From Acidithiobacillus ferrivorans (GTDB lineage: Bacteria; Pseudomonadota; Gammaproteobacteria; Acidithiobacillales; Acidithiobacillaceae), in assembly GCA_018853935.1 (NCBI GenBank), contig JAAOMR010000103.1, forward strand, positions 1-46,595: a stretch of 46,595 nt of DNA. Direction: 5' to 3'. The notes below the pieces were generated by a model, which saw only the letters and a program-made list of their open reading frames with translations, made no database searches and had not been told where the DNA came from. Both the position numbers and the translations under genes were made by a program. Each line of letters starts with the position of its first letter. The stretch's first letter is position 1. Positions 11,101 through 17,335 of this stretch are shown one piece after another.

Positions 11101-11573
11101 CGGAAGACAGGCCTATCAATATCTGGATCGCTGGTGGCCTGCCGTTGGCCGGATTGGCTGCGCATGGGCTGGAAGTGGCTGAGTACCGTGAAGAGAAGCG
11201 CAACAAAAACGACTCAAAAGCTGATGCGACACAAGAAAAAACTCAGGCGGCAATTGCCACATTGCAGTCTGCTGACAAGAATCCATCATATCGCGCAGTC
11301 AACGACTGGTTGCTCAAAAATGGTCAGCAGCAAGTCCGATATGAAGCATGGAAACTGGCAGTCAGCAAAGTGTCTACGACCCCGTATATATCATCATACG
11401 AGGTCGTAGACGGTTTGCTAGAGGCGCTGGGCAGCATCGCTGACGCGGCCATGTGGAATGGAGTCCACATCGCTGACGCTGCAAACGATCTGTATACTCA
11501 CCCGATGACGGACCAAAACACCCGCGCGGCGGCGGAGCTGATCTTGTGCCGAGTTGCTGGAGGTGTGGGATGA
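8178..11573 (+). CDS. TOPRIM primase-like / XPD-like helicase fusion
   Basis: The 1131-residue protein begins with a primase-like part containing a TOPRIM core (LVDDDKS near residue 295, with DWNDLL further on). It continues as a superfamily 2 helicase: a Walker A-type TTGVGKSH near residue 458, DEIP near 619 in place of DEAH, and QGIGRARA near 962 as motif VI. Between Walker A and DEIP are four cysteines, C515, C536, C539 and C577. Their spacing (20, 2, 37) resembles the 4Fe-4S ligands of XPD (13, 2, 31); a zinc site is the alternative. It probably primes and unwinds element DNA. The last 70 residues include a palindromic repeat that is copied again downstream. Confidence 0.72.
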   Translation: MKASISISEVLSHAGIGYRPGRWLRLKGPDLDAISVNAESGAFKDHRTGEHGSFHALCARLGIDSGGIVIDAAAIFHGKTDQEKADNDSIQWAKTQWARGIPAIQQKRPGGWAQAAWDADQSQYNDMREAVYDYLMSRGLDPVQFLPLIRIQTQLNPRYKEDGEPDNVDAEMQKCGADFAFLMPMYLIGKAEKPEHISGVQRTFLKLAEDKYSSVQKIGRMMLGKKGVTTLAASGSPVILPESDHAVLGAGEGFETVASFVQTMHRPGVVCWDWSGLQAWSELLRPGEGAPLVAFLVDDDKSETGQRESAAAARKIISHEHGRAVYLLPPESIAPDAKGNRDWNDLLKQSPDSFAAEIIHSWHKSDENLALAPISEVGPAIQQKGPQDAETAQAIAEAVAQHLAYAVMEKAMANYLVAFHEYTEKLKEWQKMPKDERKEEKLKRPKLPPLLIKVTTGVGKSHIMREILQNFSEKIPMLILTRTHELAQPYIDAGAFGYHGRSNPEPGKDFKASDCFKYPIIELVAENNHVPALTACRQCEHGRKFVLENYHEKSVPYMDAKDWFYTNHVLPDNVPACLWLSHQAAASHVRAVVGPNASYSDTLAHQQTPEKTLERLVIVDEIPDLARHIEATSSDMGLYASKCLDAAAYLSKRTAEDAEEQEALDKIIADNQAALELFQRIGAWLGRSVGKKGIQSIPDEMVKLVKELHVDWLPGATARWEKAEVRYGHEPFVPLRMMKGLVESIATGTTIVEAGVIHVHEITTLGDRIKKGLPTILLDATPSPAVEYMVQQKGGQIVDAIAKQHVKIVHYNQYLHGRTWKNKAHQQSELESLLTLKGQMQEETGNVPVTLTYMPHCELAERTEDPEWGYFGRDDVGQDNWKGRYMLIFGGPLFSPTTQALSYNSELMLKRLAGDKSSPDWNPEVARGVDVTVGNKVITSKAPLPSDPYLRTWVLDNYARRIVQGIGRARAVWATEDRPINIWIAGGLPLAGLAAHGLEVAEYREEKRNKNDSKADATQEKTQAAIATLQSADKNPSYRAVNDWLLKNGQQQVRYEAWKLAVSKVSTTPYISSYEVVDGLLEALGSIADAAMWNGVHIADAANDLYTHPMTDQNTRAAAELILCRVAGGVG
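11364..11419. repeat. 56-bp palindromic repeat, copy 1 (inside the helicase gene)
   Basis: Two 24-base arms match at 21 positions around an 8-base spacer (ATATCATC, 11388-11395). The cores are GTCTACGACCCCGTAT (11372-11387) and ATACGAGGTCGTAGAC (11396-11411). It lies in frame near the C-terminus of the TOPRIM-helicase, where it encodes SKVSTTPYISSYEVVD. A second copy lies at 11752-11807. Confidence 0.8.
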
Positions 11574-12036
11574 ATGGGCGCAGATCAAAACGCATCATAA
11601 GCGTGGCTGGCAATGTAGTTTCTGTAGAGTTTCCCGATCGCGGGCAAGCAGCGAATCGGCAAATCGGCGATTCGGCGATTCTTCAGAATGCCATGCGGAA
11701 AATCGGCATAGCCACCCCCAGCCAAATCATGCGAATAAAATAGCGAAACACAGCAAAGTGTCTACGACCCTGTATATTGACACATACGAGGTCGTAGACG
11801 CTTTACTAGCGCAAAATCTTTTTCTGCTTTTTGCCGCGACGACAAGCCCGCGCAGCGGGCAGTCGCGGCAATATGATTGGGGATTATCTTAGATATTATG
11901 ATCTGGGCTGGCGCTTCGCGCCTTGTCGCCCAGATCAGGAAGCATCTAGGGGATGGCAGCGCTCCACCATCCCAAGCGTGGCCTGATAATGCCGCGCAGT
12001 ACCGGCCTCGGCCGGTGCGAAGTCATGATGTAGGAG
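11574..12036. other. Structured intergenic region with four tandem hairpins
   Basis: Besides the second 56-bp palindrome, four inverted repeats follow each other. TTGCCGCGAC/GTCGCGGCAA encloses GCCCGC/GCGGGC (11831-11871). GATCTGGGC/GCCCAGATC encloses GGCGC/GCGCC (11900-11936). GGATGG/CCATCC spans 11951-11972. ACCGGCC/GGCCGGT spans 12001-12016. None is followed by a U-run on the plus strand. No gene is convincing here. An origin, single-strand initiation site or structured RNA are possibilities. Confidence 0.5.
11752..11807. repeat. 56-bp palindromic repeat, copy 2 (intergenic)
   Basis: The same arms as at 11364-11419 recur in the same orientation, 388 bases further on, with a different 8-base spacer (ATTGACAC, 11776-11783). 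The arms match at 20 of 24 positions. Reading the same frame still gives a similar peptide (SKVSTTLYIDTYEVVD), but here it is outside any recognised gene. Confidence 0.8.
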
Positions 12037-12294
12037 TTACATTGTAAGGTCATCAGTAGGTTTTGGAGTGCTCGGTGCGATTTCTGGCTCTTTTTCTTTG
12101 AGTGGCATAATTAAATCTGAGTCATCATCGGAGTCATCAACAAGATCATTATACGCTCTCTCGGCGTCCCCTTCTGAAAACGGACCATTGATCTGAACTC
12201 CGTCCTTCCAGACTTCCCAATGCGTGTAACCGTCTTCGTTGGTTACTTTTCTTATTTCTACCCCTTTTTTATTCCGAACTGTTTCACTGGTCAT
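12037..12294 (-). CDS. Small acidic hypothetical protein
   Basis: The predicted 85-residue protein starts at MTSETVRNKKG, with AAAGGA about 9 bases upstream. An N-terminal part rich in Lys, Trp and Gly (HWEVWKDGVQINGPFSEGDAE) looks like a small folded beta unit; the tail is Asp/Glu/Pro-rich and probably disordered. I do not recognise a family. It is the last of four minus-strand small genes, and a copy of the duplicated intergenic element lies directly upstream. Confidence 0.55.
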   Translation of the reverse strand: MTSETVRNKKGVEIRKVTNEDGYTHWEVWKDGVQINGPFSEGDAERAYNDLVDDSDDDSDLIMPLKEKEPEIAPSTPKPTDDLTM

Positions 12295-12345
12295 TATTAA
12301 TAGGTCCTTTTGCGTGAGATATACAGCACGAATGAGCCTACCAAA

Positions 12346-12531
12346 ACCCCGCCTTCCCCACAAACTCACGGCGTCCGGATCCGGACGCCTCACCGCCTCA
12401 TGGACGGCTCCCTGTTATCACAGTGACCAGCCAGCGCACGCGCCAGCTTGCCGACTACAACCACAGACGGCCGCAGGCCCTTGTTGGGGCTTTATTGTCT
12501 GAGCAAGGGCAGTGGATTTTGGGGATAAGGC
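12346..12531 (-). repeat. Duplicated intergenic element, intact copy
   Basis: The stretch matches a second copy split by the IS at 13595-13644 and 15070-15187. Shared blocks include CCCCGCCTTCCCCACAAAC, TGGACGGCTCC, GACCAGCCAGCGCACGCG and its continuation to 12462, and GTGGATTTT near the end. Each copy lies upstream of a minus-strand small gene. This copy alone has a perfect 20-bp palindrome, GGCGTCCGGATCCGGACGCC (12370-12389). The many inverted repeats suggest a structured RNA or a protein-binding site. Confidence 0.75.
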
Positions 12532-12578
12532 TCTACCGTGCTTATTATTAGCAAGACTTGTCAGCCATCGGCGAAAAG

Positions 12579-13040
12579 TCAGATAGCGACCCCTCCCGCT
12601 CGATCTGCTCTGTTAAATGGGGCCGATGGCATATTTTCTGTTCCTTCATCCACCTCTTCTATGGTAATTGTGACGCGGTCGCCCGGATTTAAACCAAGGT
12701 GTCCAGCCAATCCGTGTTCGGAAAGCAGTTCTAGAATATTCTCCCCGCCGTGCCCACCGCGATAAATCCAGCAGGTGATTGCATGACCATTAATGTGAGT
12801 TATTCTGGCGCAGGGTGATATGTGGTTTCCATCGTCTCGAGGAAGTTGAAGTTCTTTAGCCATCTTCCGGTACTTTTCATCGTTCGGCGGGGTGTACGGT
12901 ACTTCAACGTTGAAGGTCCCCCGATCACACGTTTTTATCTCGGGGAACTCGTGAATGTGCCCACCCGAAAGGCTGTCCCATGTCGTTGATACTGTCCCGT
13001 GACCACTGCGGTAATGCCCGTTTAACACAATTGTGCGCAT
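12579..13040 (-). CDS. Hypothetical protein, possibly riboflavin-kinase-like fold
   Basis: From the start at MRTIVLNGHYRSGHG the protein has 153 residues. The order of a glycine-rich N-terminal loop, EFPEIKTCDRGTFNVEVPY in the middle and LGLNPGDRVTITIEE near the end recalls the compact beta-barrel of CTP-dependent riboflavin kinases (DUF120), where a GTLNV-like strand is conserved. This is only a faint resemblance and catalysis is not claimed. The longer frame to 13082 has no better start. It lies in the minus-strand small-gene set. Confidence 0.5.
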   Translation of the reverse strand: MRTIVLNGHYRSGHGTVSTTWDSLSGGHIHEFPEIKTCDRGTFNVEVPYTPPNDEKYRKMAKELQLPRDDGNHISPCARITHINGHAITCWIYRGGHGGENILELLSEHGLAGHLGLNPGDRVTITIEEVDEGTENMPSAPFNRADRAGGVAI

Positions 13041-13120
13041 GAAATACTCTCCCGTGCCTTCTGCATCCGGTTCCACAACCAATTAGAGTTTAGGTTGTCC
13101 AATCATCACTTGGCCTTAAG

Positions 13121-13321
13121 TTAGTCAACCTCATCCAAGCCCTGATGAGGGCAGTGGTCCCGATGTGGACATTGCTGTGGCTTCCCGCACTCTGGGCAGA
13201 GCAGAGAACCGCACGGCGCACCGTTTGAAGCGCTGGTGCAGATATGCGATGGTTGCAAAGATGCGCCGCAATGTGTGCATTGAAACCCGTTTGTTGCGCC
13301 GATTGTTCCTTGGTTTGGCAT
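13121..13321 (-). CDS. Small zinc-ribbon protein
   Basis: The 66-residue protein carries CTHCGAS, CTSASNGAPCG, CPECGKPQQC and PHRDHCPH, giving four CxxC-like or CH pairs able to hold two zinc ions. A strong AGGAGG lies 4 bases before the ATG, so the start is well supported. Such small zinc ribbons often bind nucleic acid or a partner protein. The upstream minus-strand gene ends 31 bases before it, which suggests co-transcription. Confidence 0.65.
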   Translation of the reverse strand: MPNQGTIGATNGFQCTHCGASLQPSHICTSASNGAPCGSLLCPECGKPQQCPHRDHCPHQGLDEVD

Positions 13322-13352
13322 GGAGCCTCCTTGGTAAGGTGTCTACTTTCTT

Positions 13353-13571
13353 TTACGTATCCAAATTTGGCCCAACCACCTCAAGGCCCTTGTCCGCCGC
13401 CACATCTTTTGCGACTGAATGTGCATCAACTATCAGCATTTCAGCTGTCACCCGCTCAACAATGTCTGTAGATTGCCGGTGATTCATCGGGGTTTCGACT
13501 ACCGCAACGAAGGCAAGCCCATTCCCTGTTTCGATTACCGCGATTCCACGCATCTTTGCACATCCATTCAT
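13353..13571 (-). CDS. Small hypothetical protein
   Basis: A 72-residue protein starting MNGCAKMRGIAVIETGNG is predicted as the first gene of the minus-strand set. It alternates hydrophobic and polar residues as a small alpha/beta fold would (GIAVIETGNGLAFVAVVETP), followed by helices. No family is recognised. The ribosome-binding site is weak (GAAAG), and a start at MRGIAV is possible. The IS-split copy of the duplicated intergenic element begins about 25 bases upstream, so its expression may have been changed by the insertion. Confidence 0.4.
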   Translation of the reverse strand: MNGCAKMRGIAVIETGNGLAFVAVVETPMNHRQSTDIVERVTAEMLIVDAHSVAKDVAADKGLEVVGPNLDT

Positions 13572-13594
13572 CTTTCGATCAAAAAGAATGCCAC

Positions 13595-13644
13595 ATCCCC
13601 GCCTTCCCCACAAACCCCACCGCCTTGTGGACGGCTCCTGTCAC
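13595..13644 (-). repeat. Duplicated intergenic element, second copy, part 1
   Basis: It holds the blocks CCCCGCCTTCCCCACAAAC and GTGGACGGCTCCTGTCAC and stops where the IS1111-type element begins. The match resumes at 15070. It lacks the 20-bp palindrome seen in the intact copy at 12370-12389. Confidence 0.75.
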
Positions 13645-13777
13645 AGATGGCATGGATGCCTCCCCCTACACAGGACCGGCAGCGGGGAGTTTCAGAAGGA
13701 GAGTCCTCGCTTGAACCGGACGGCATCAAGGTGCCAAAGTGGAAATTTACCCACGCGAAGGACAAGGAGGACTCATC

Positions 13778-14809
13778 ATGGAGATTACAACCTATGGACT
13801 GGATTTGGCAAAGTCGGTCATGCAGTTGCACTGGGTAGATATGGAGACGGGTGAAATCCACCGCAAACAGTTGAAGCGCCGTAGGCTCCTGGAATTCTTC
13901 GCCAACCGCCAACCCGGCGTCGTTGCCATGGAGGCCTGCGGAAGTGCGCACTATTGGGCGCGCGAGTTGCTAAAGCTCGGCCACGAGGTGCGCTTGATAG
14001 CCGCGCAGTTTGTGCGCCCCTTCGTGAAAACCAACAAAAACGACGCAGCCGATGCTGCGGCCATCTGGGAGACCGTACAACGGCCGGGCATGCGCTTCGT
14101 GGCTGTCAAAACTGAGGAACAGCAATCCGTCCTGTCGCTACACCGCATTCGGGAGCAGCTGATCAAAATGCGCACGATGCAAGTGAACCAGATCCGGGGT
14201 CTGCTCTACGAATTCGGTGCCGATCTGCCGCAAGGTCGCCAGAAGGGACTAAAAGAAGTTCCTGATGCTTTGGCCAATTTGGAAAAATCAATATCGCCGA
14301 TGCTGCTGGACACTGTTCGCCAGCAATTAAAACGTCTTGAAGAGATGGACAAGGATATTGCAGATATCGAAAAGCGTTTGACGCTGTGGAAGAAAGACCA
14401 GGAAGCTGTGACGCGATTGTTGGCTATCCCCGGTGTGGGGCTTCTTACGGCAACCGCCATCATCGCCACCGTGGGAGATATGAAGTCCTTTCGTTCAGGA
14501 CGCGAGTTTGCGGCGTTTCTGGGATTGGTTCCTCGCCAGAGTGGGACCGGTGGCAAGGTCCGGTTACTGGGCATCAGCAAACGCGGGGATACCTATCTCC
14601 GAAAACTGCTCACCCACGGAGCGCGGGCGGTCGTGAATTGTCAGGTCAAGAATCGGAACCCCTGGATCGATAAACTGCTCAGCCGCCGGCCTCACAATGT
14701 GACGGTGGTGGCATTGGCCAATAAGATGGCCCGAACCATCTGGGCACTGTTAGTGAAAAATACAGAATATATGACAAGTCACACAATGAGTGCGGCTTCC
14801 ATATCGTAA
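13778..14809 (+). CDS. IS110-family (IS1111 group) DEDD transposase
   Basis: The 343-residue protein has the RuvC-like N-terminal domain (TYGLDLAKSVMQLHWVD, then MEACGSAHYWAR and KTNKNDAADAAAIWE) and the C-terminal transposase_20 domain with a helix-hairpin-helix (LLAIPGVGLLTATAIIATVG) and GLVPRQSGTGGK...LGISKRGD. It resembles IS5075/IS4321-type enzymes. AAGGAGG 7 bases before the ATG at 13778 supports this start over 13739. It appears full length and probably active. IS110-family enzymes are guided by an RNA from the element's noncoding end. Confidence 0.93.
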   Translation: MEITTYGLDLAKSVMQLHWVDMETGEIHRKQLKRRRLLEFFANRQPGVVAMEACGSAHYWARELLKLGHEVRLIAAQFVRPFVKTNKNDAADAAAIWETVQRPGMRFVAVKTEEQQSVLSLHRIREQLIKMRTMQVNQIRGLLYEFGADLPQGRQKGLKEVPDALANLEKSISPMLLDTVRQQLKRLEEMDKDIADIEKRLTLWKKDQEAVTRLLAIPGVGLLTATAIIATVGDMKSFRSGREFAAFLGLVPRQSGTGGKVRLLGISKRGDTYLRKLLTHGARAVVNCQVKNRNPWIDKLLSRRPHNVTVVALANKMARTIWALLVKNTEYMTSHTMSAASIS

Positions 14810-15054
14810 CGGTTACAGAATTGTTGAAGTTCAACAAAAGGAGTTGCGCAGGCTGATAACGATTGATGGCAAAACAGGTCAGACCACGGAAGAGAGAGCC
14901 TGGCAGTCACTTGTCCTTCGAGGACGTGTCACAGATAAGGACTTTTCCGGCGGATTCCATCGGGGCCAGCAGGCTTATCATCCTGCATCAAAGGCCGGAT
15001 ATAAGACAGCAACCCGACCTCAACTGCCAGACATCAAAATCATCTTGCACACAT
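14810..15054 (+). ncRNA. Candidate bridge RNA region of the IS1111-type element
   Basis: About 245 bases of noncoding sequence lie between the transposase stop and the right subterminal repeat. In the IS1111 group the guide (bridge) RNA is encoded at this downstream end. Inverted segments such as TTGTTGAAGTTCAACAA (14820-14836) support structured RNA. The RNA limits and guide loops cannot be set by eye. Confidence 0.45.
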
Positions 15055-15069
15055 GGAGGCATCCATATA

Positions 15070-15187
15070 AGTGACAGGACCAGCCAGCGCACGCGCCAGC
15101 TTGCCGACCACAACCCAGCCTGCCGCCGGGGGGTCGGTTGACCCCCTTCGTTGTCTGGGCGAAGGCCGTGGATTTTGTGGACAAGCC
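15070..15187 (-). repeat. Duplicated intergenic element, second copy, part 2
   Basis: After the IS the match to 12422-12531 resumes with GACCAGCCAGCGCACGCG and its continuation through CTTGCCGACCACAACC, then diverges through a GC-rich hairpin, and matches again at GTGGATTTTGTGGACAAG. Confidence 0.75.
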
Positions 15188-15211
15188 TCAAATCGACAGC
15201 CATACAAGCCC

Positions 15212-15272
15212 TGTGCTGCACGCTAGCCACGCGACCTACGCCAGAGTGTCACTTTCATAGAAAATGCAGCAC
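15212..15272. repeat. 61-bp direct repeat, copy 1 (left edge of transfer module)
   Basis: It begins TGTGCTGCACGCTAGCCAC, contains AGAGTGTCACTT and ends AAAATGCAGCAC. It matches 31996-32056 at about 78% with no gaps. The ends GTGCTGCA and TGCAGCAC form an inverted repeat. It lies just outside the terminator of the stb operon. Confidence 0.8.
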
Positions 15273-15320
15273 AAAGCACAGATGGCCCTATACTGATGAA
15301 AAGACGAAATTCGTCGAAAC

Positions 15321-15345
15321 GAAAAAGCCCCGCGAAAAGCGGGGC
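15321..15345 (-). terminator. Rho-independent terminator of the stb operon
   Basis: On the minus strand the stem GCCCCGC-UUUUC-GCGGGGC is followed by UUUUU. It lies 31 bases beyond the stop codon of the last gene in the minus-strand operon. Confidence 0.85.
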
Positions 15346-15375
15346 GGGGGAGTCACGTCCGATTTCGGACAAAAG

Positions 15376-16200
15376 TCACGGCATATCTGGAATGCCGGTT
15401 TTGTAGACTACACAGAGTGCGGCGCTGCACTTCACCACATGCCCGCCACCAGGCACGCGCAAAAAAGCTCCGCCACGCATCGGGTCAGACATAGCTACAA
15501 CACCCGCTGGCATCACCCGATGAGTCAGCAGCAGATAGCCCCAGAGGCCGCCAGCGCCGATCATACATGCGAAGCAGAAGGCCAAGACCATGGTCATGGC
15601 CGACCGTGAAAGCTGAGCGGCCATGGATGATGTGGCAGCGGCTTTCCCGGCCACGGCTGCAGCCCGTGCGAAGTCGGCCACGCCTTGCTCGGCCTTCGCC
15701 GCAACGGCTTTATCCAGTGAAGCCGTCAGGGTTGTGGCCGCCAATTTGATCTTGTCTGCGCCGACCTGTGCCGCCGCCAGAATATCCGCTTGTTGAGTTG
15801 ATCCAGCAGCAACCAAGGCTGTTTGCTGCTTTCCTGCAGCAGCCACAAAAGCCTCGACAAAGAGTTTTGCGCCTTGAACCAGTTCCCCTTTTACCTCCCC
15901 GCCTGCGCGGATTGCTCCATCCCAGATCTGGTCCGGGATCTTGCTGACCCCCGCTTGAACCGCTTGCGCGGCGGCGCCAGCGGCTGCGGCACTAGAGTAT
16001 GCAACTCTGGCGGCCAAATACTGTCCCATCATGGGATCATCATCAGAGAGCTTGTACCGCTGTACCCAGCGACCCAGCAGCTTATGCTCCGAATCCGGTA
16101 GAGATTGTTCTACAAGATCATAGCCGGTCACACTCTCAACAGGCGGGGTTGCCCCCGCCTCCGTTTGTTCATCGGTATTCAGATCATCCAAGCCAACCAT
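15376..16200 (-). CDS. Alanine-rich membrane-anchored helical protein in the stbC position
   Basis: The 274-residue protein has an acidic N-terminus and a long Ala/Gln-rich helical centre (about residues 65-195) that probably forms a coiled bundle. One membrane segment follows (TMVLAFCFACMIGAGGLWGY, about 204-223), then a tail of about 45 residues with two cysteines. Its ATG overlaps the stop of the ParA-like gene by one base (TAATG). By position it corresponds to the third gene of R388 stbABC, but sequence similarity was not shown. It may anchor the ATPase or the transferring DNA at the membrane. Confidence 0.6.
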   Translation of the reverse strand: MVGLDDLNTDEQTEAGATPPVESVTGYDLVEQSLPDSEHKLLGRWVQRYKLSDDDPMMGQYLAARVAYSSAAAAGAAAQAVQAGVSKIPDQIWDGAIRAGGEVKGELVQGAKLFVEAFVAAAGKQQTALVAAGSTQQADILAAAQVGADKIKLAATTLTASLDKAVAAKAEQGVADFARAAAVAGKAAATSSMAAQLSRSAMTMVLAFCFACMIGAGGLWGYLLLTHRVMPAGVVAMSDPMRGGAFLRVPGGGHVVKCSAALCVVYKTGIPDMP

Positions 16201-16925
16201 TACTCACCTCCGTCAATCAAAGGAACAACTGCAGATAACCAAGCCTTTTTCAGCCAGTTTTTTATCACCTGGCGATCAACGATATGCAAAGGGCTGTCAG
16301 GTCCGGCCAGCGAAGCCAAAGACCGGCCCTTGTGCTCTTTCAGCTTGCTTGCAACCCGCGAAGCCAGTTCTGGAATTTCGCCGGTCAATCCTCCGGATTT
16401 AATCCATGCATCCTTGAACTCCGGGCGCGTAAACCAGATAAAATCAGCGTCGTATTCGCTTTCATGACGATTGACCACTGCGATTTTCCGGTCAGCCATT
16501 TCACAAATAACTGACTGGGATGACATCTCCGCACTCGCTTCCTCAAGTCCAACCATCCATGCAACACACACCTGAAAACCCAGATCCTGCGCGACCGGCA
16601 AGATCAGTTCCGCGTTGCTATCAAGCGCCTTTTTCGCATTAGCTGGCGAATTGATGACCACATTTTCACACCCTTGCTTCTCTATCGTGCGAAATAGCAC
16701 CGCAATCGAGTTTTCCGCGTCTCTGCCGGACTTATCCAGATCCACATTGAAAGCGGTCACACCGTCAACCCCGGCATACCGTTTCGCCACGTCACCGATT
16801 TGCACGTCGCCTTCCACCACGGCAACGGACAGCCCTTTATCTAACAAATAATCAGTAGCCAGCATTGCATAGATGCTCTTGCCAACGCCGCCCTTGTCCC
16901 CGTGACTGATAATCAACTTCTTCAT
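16200..16925 (-). CDS. stbB: ParA/MinD-family ATPase, StbB-like
   Basis: The 241-residue protein starts MKKLIISHGDKGGVGKS, a deviant Walker A motif with the signature lysine of ParA/MinD ATPases. VVEGDVQIGD follows, then NVVINSPAN in the place of Walker B. AAGGAG 6 bases before the ATG fixes the start at 16925. It sits between an HTH gene and a membrane protein, as StbB does in R388, where the stb operon lies beside oriT and affects plasmid positioning and transfer. Positioning the element or its transfer DNA is therefore likely. Confidence 0.75.
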   Translation of the reverse strand: MKKLIISHGDKGGVGKSIYAMLATDYLLDKGLSVAVVEGDVQIGDVAKRYAGVDGVTAFNVDLDKSGRDAENSIAVLFRTIEKQGCENVVINSPANAKKALDSNAELILPVAQDLGFQVCVAWMVGLEEASAEMSSQSVICEMADRKIAVVNRHESEYDADFIWFTRPEFKDAWIKSGGLTGEIPELASRVASKLKEHKGRSLASLAGPDSPLHIVDRQVIKNWLKKAWLSAVVPLIDGGE

Positions 16926-16953
16926 GCCTTGCTCCTTTTGGGTTAAGAAAAAA

Positions 16954-17286
16954 CTACTGATTTGCCGGGTCATCAAGATTAATGACATTTGATGAGATAA
17001 TTCCCGACTTTGAAACAGGCCTGCTTTGATCCTGCTGCCTTGCCTGCGCCACAGGCGCCATTGTTTGCACCGGCGCCACCGGCAGCGGCAATTGCCGCTC
17101 CTCTGGAACTACAATCTTCTGAGATTTCCATGCTCTGAAAAACGTCATGTACGATAGCCCCAAAGCATGGGCTATCTCCTTTTTAGAGAAGCCCGTATCC
17201 AGCGCTTCCTGTATAGCCTTTTGACAAAGGCCAATCCTGCCCGCTGCCGCCGTCGGCATTCCTTCCATCGGTACAATGTGCGCCAT
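16954..17286 (-). CDS. stbA: HTH DNA-binding protein, StbA-like
   Basis: The 110-residue protein has QKAIQEALDTGFSKKEIAHALGLSYMTFFRAWK (about residues 20-52), a clear N-terminal helix-turn-helix, and a Pro/Gln-rich flexible C-terminus. AAGGAG lies 7 bases before the ATG at 17286, which rules out the longer frame to 17448. R388 StbA has the same layout, binds repeats upstream of its own gene and represses leading-region genes. Here a copy of the 20-bp motif found before seven other genes lies 29 bases upstream, so this protein is the first candidate for its binder. Confidence 0.68.
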   Translation of the reverse strand: MAHIVPMEGMPTAAAGRIGLCQKAIQEALDTGFSKKEIAHALGLSYMTFFRAWKSQKIVVPEERQLPLPVAPVQTMAPVAQARQQDQSRPVSKSGIISSNVINLDDPANQ

Positions 17287-17315
17287 AACCAACTCCTTTT
17301 TGCTGCCCACATATC

Positions 17316-17335
17316 TATGTGCAGGGCGGAAACAG
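17316..17335 (-). promoter_or_regulatory. 20-bp leader motif, copy 1 (before stbA)
   Basis: The minus strand reads CTGTTTCCGCCCTGCACATA, one base different from the consensus CTGTTTCCGCTCTGCACATA. It ends 29 bases before the StbA-like start. CACATAGATATGTG overlaps its end as a small palindrome. Confidence 0.85.

Larger units (their letters stand above)
13645..15069 (+). mobile_element. IS1111-type (IS110 family) insertion sequence, 1425 bp
   Basis: Perfect 12-bp subterminal inverted repeats, ATGGATGCCTCC (13652-13663) and GGAGGCATCCAT (15055-15066), lie 7 bases from the left end and 3 from the right. That asymmetry is known for the IS1111 group. Removing 13645-15069 rejoins CCTGTCAC with AGTGACAGG into a 17-bp palindrome and restores the duplicated intergenic element, so the ends are well defined and no target duplication is seen. 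It carries one DEDD transposase gene. Confidence 0.88.
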
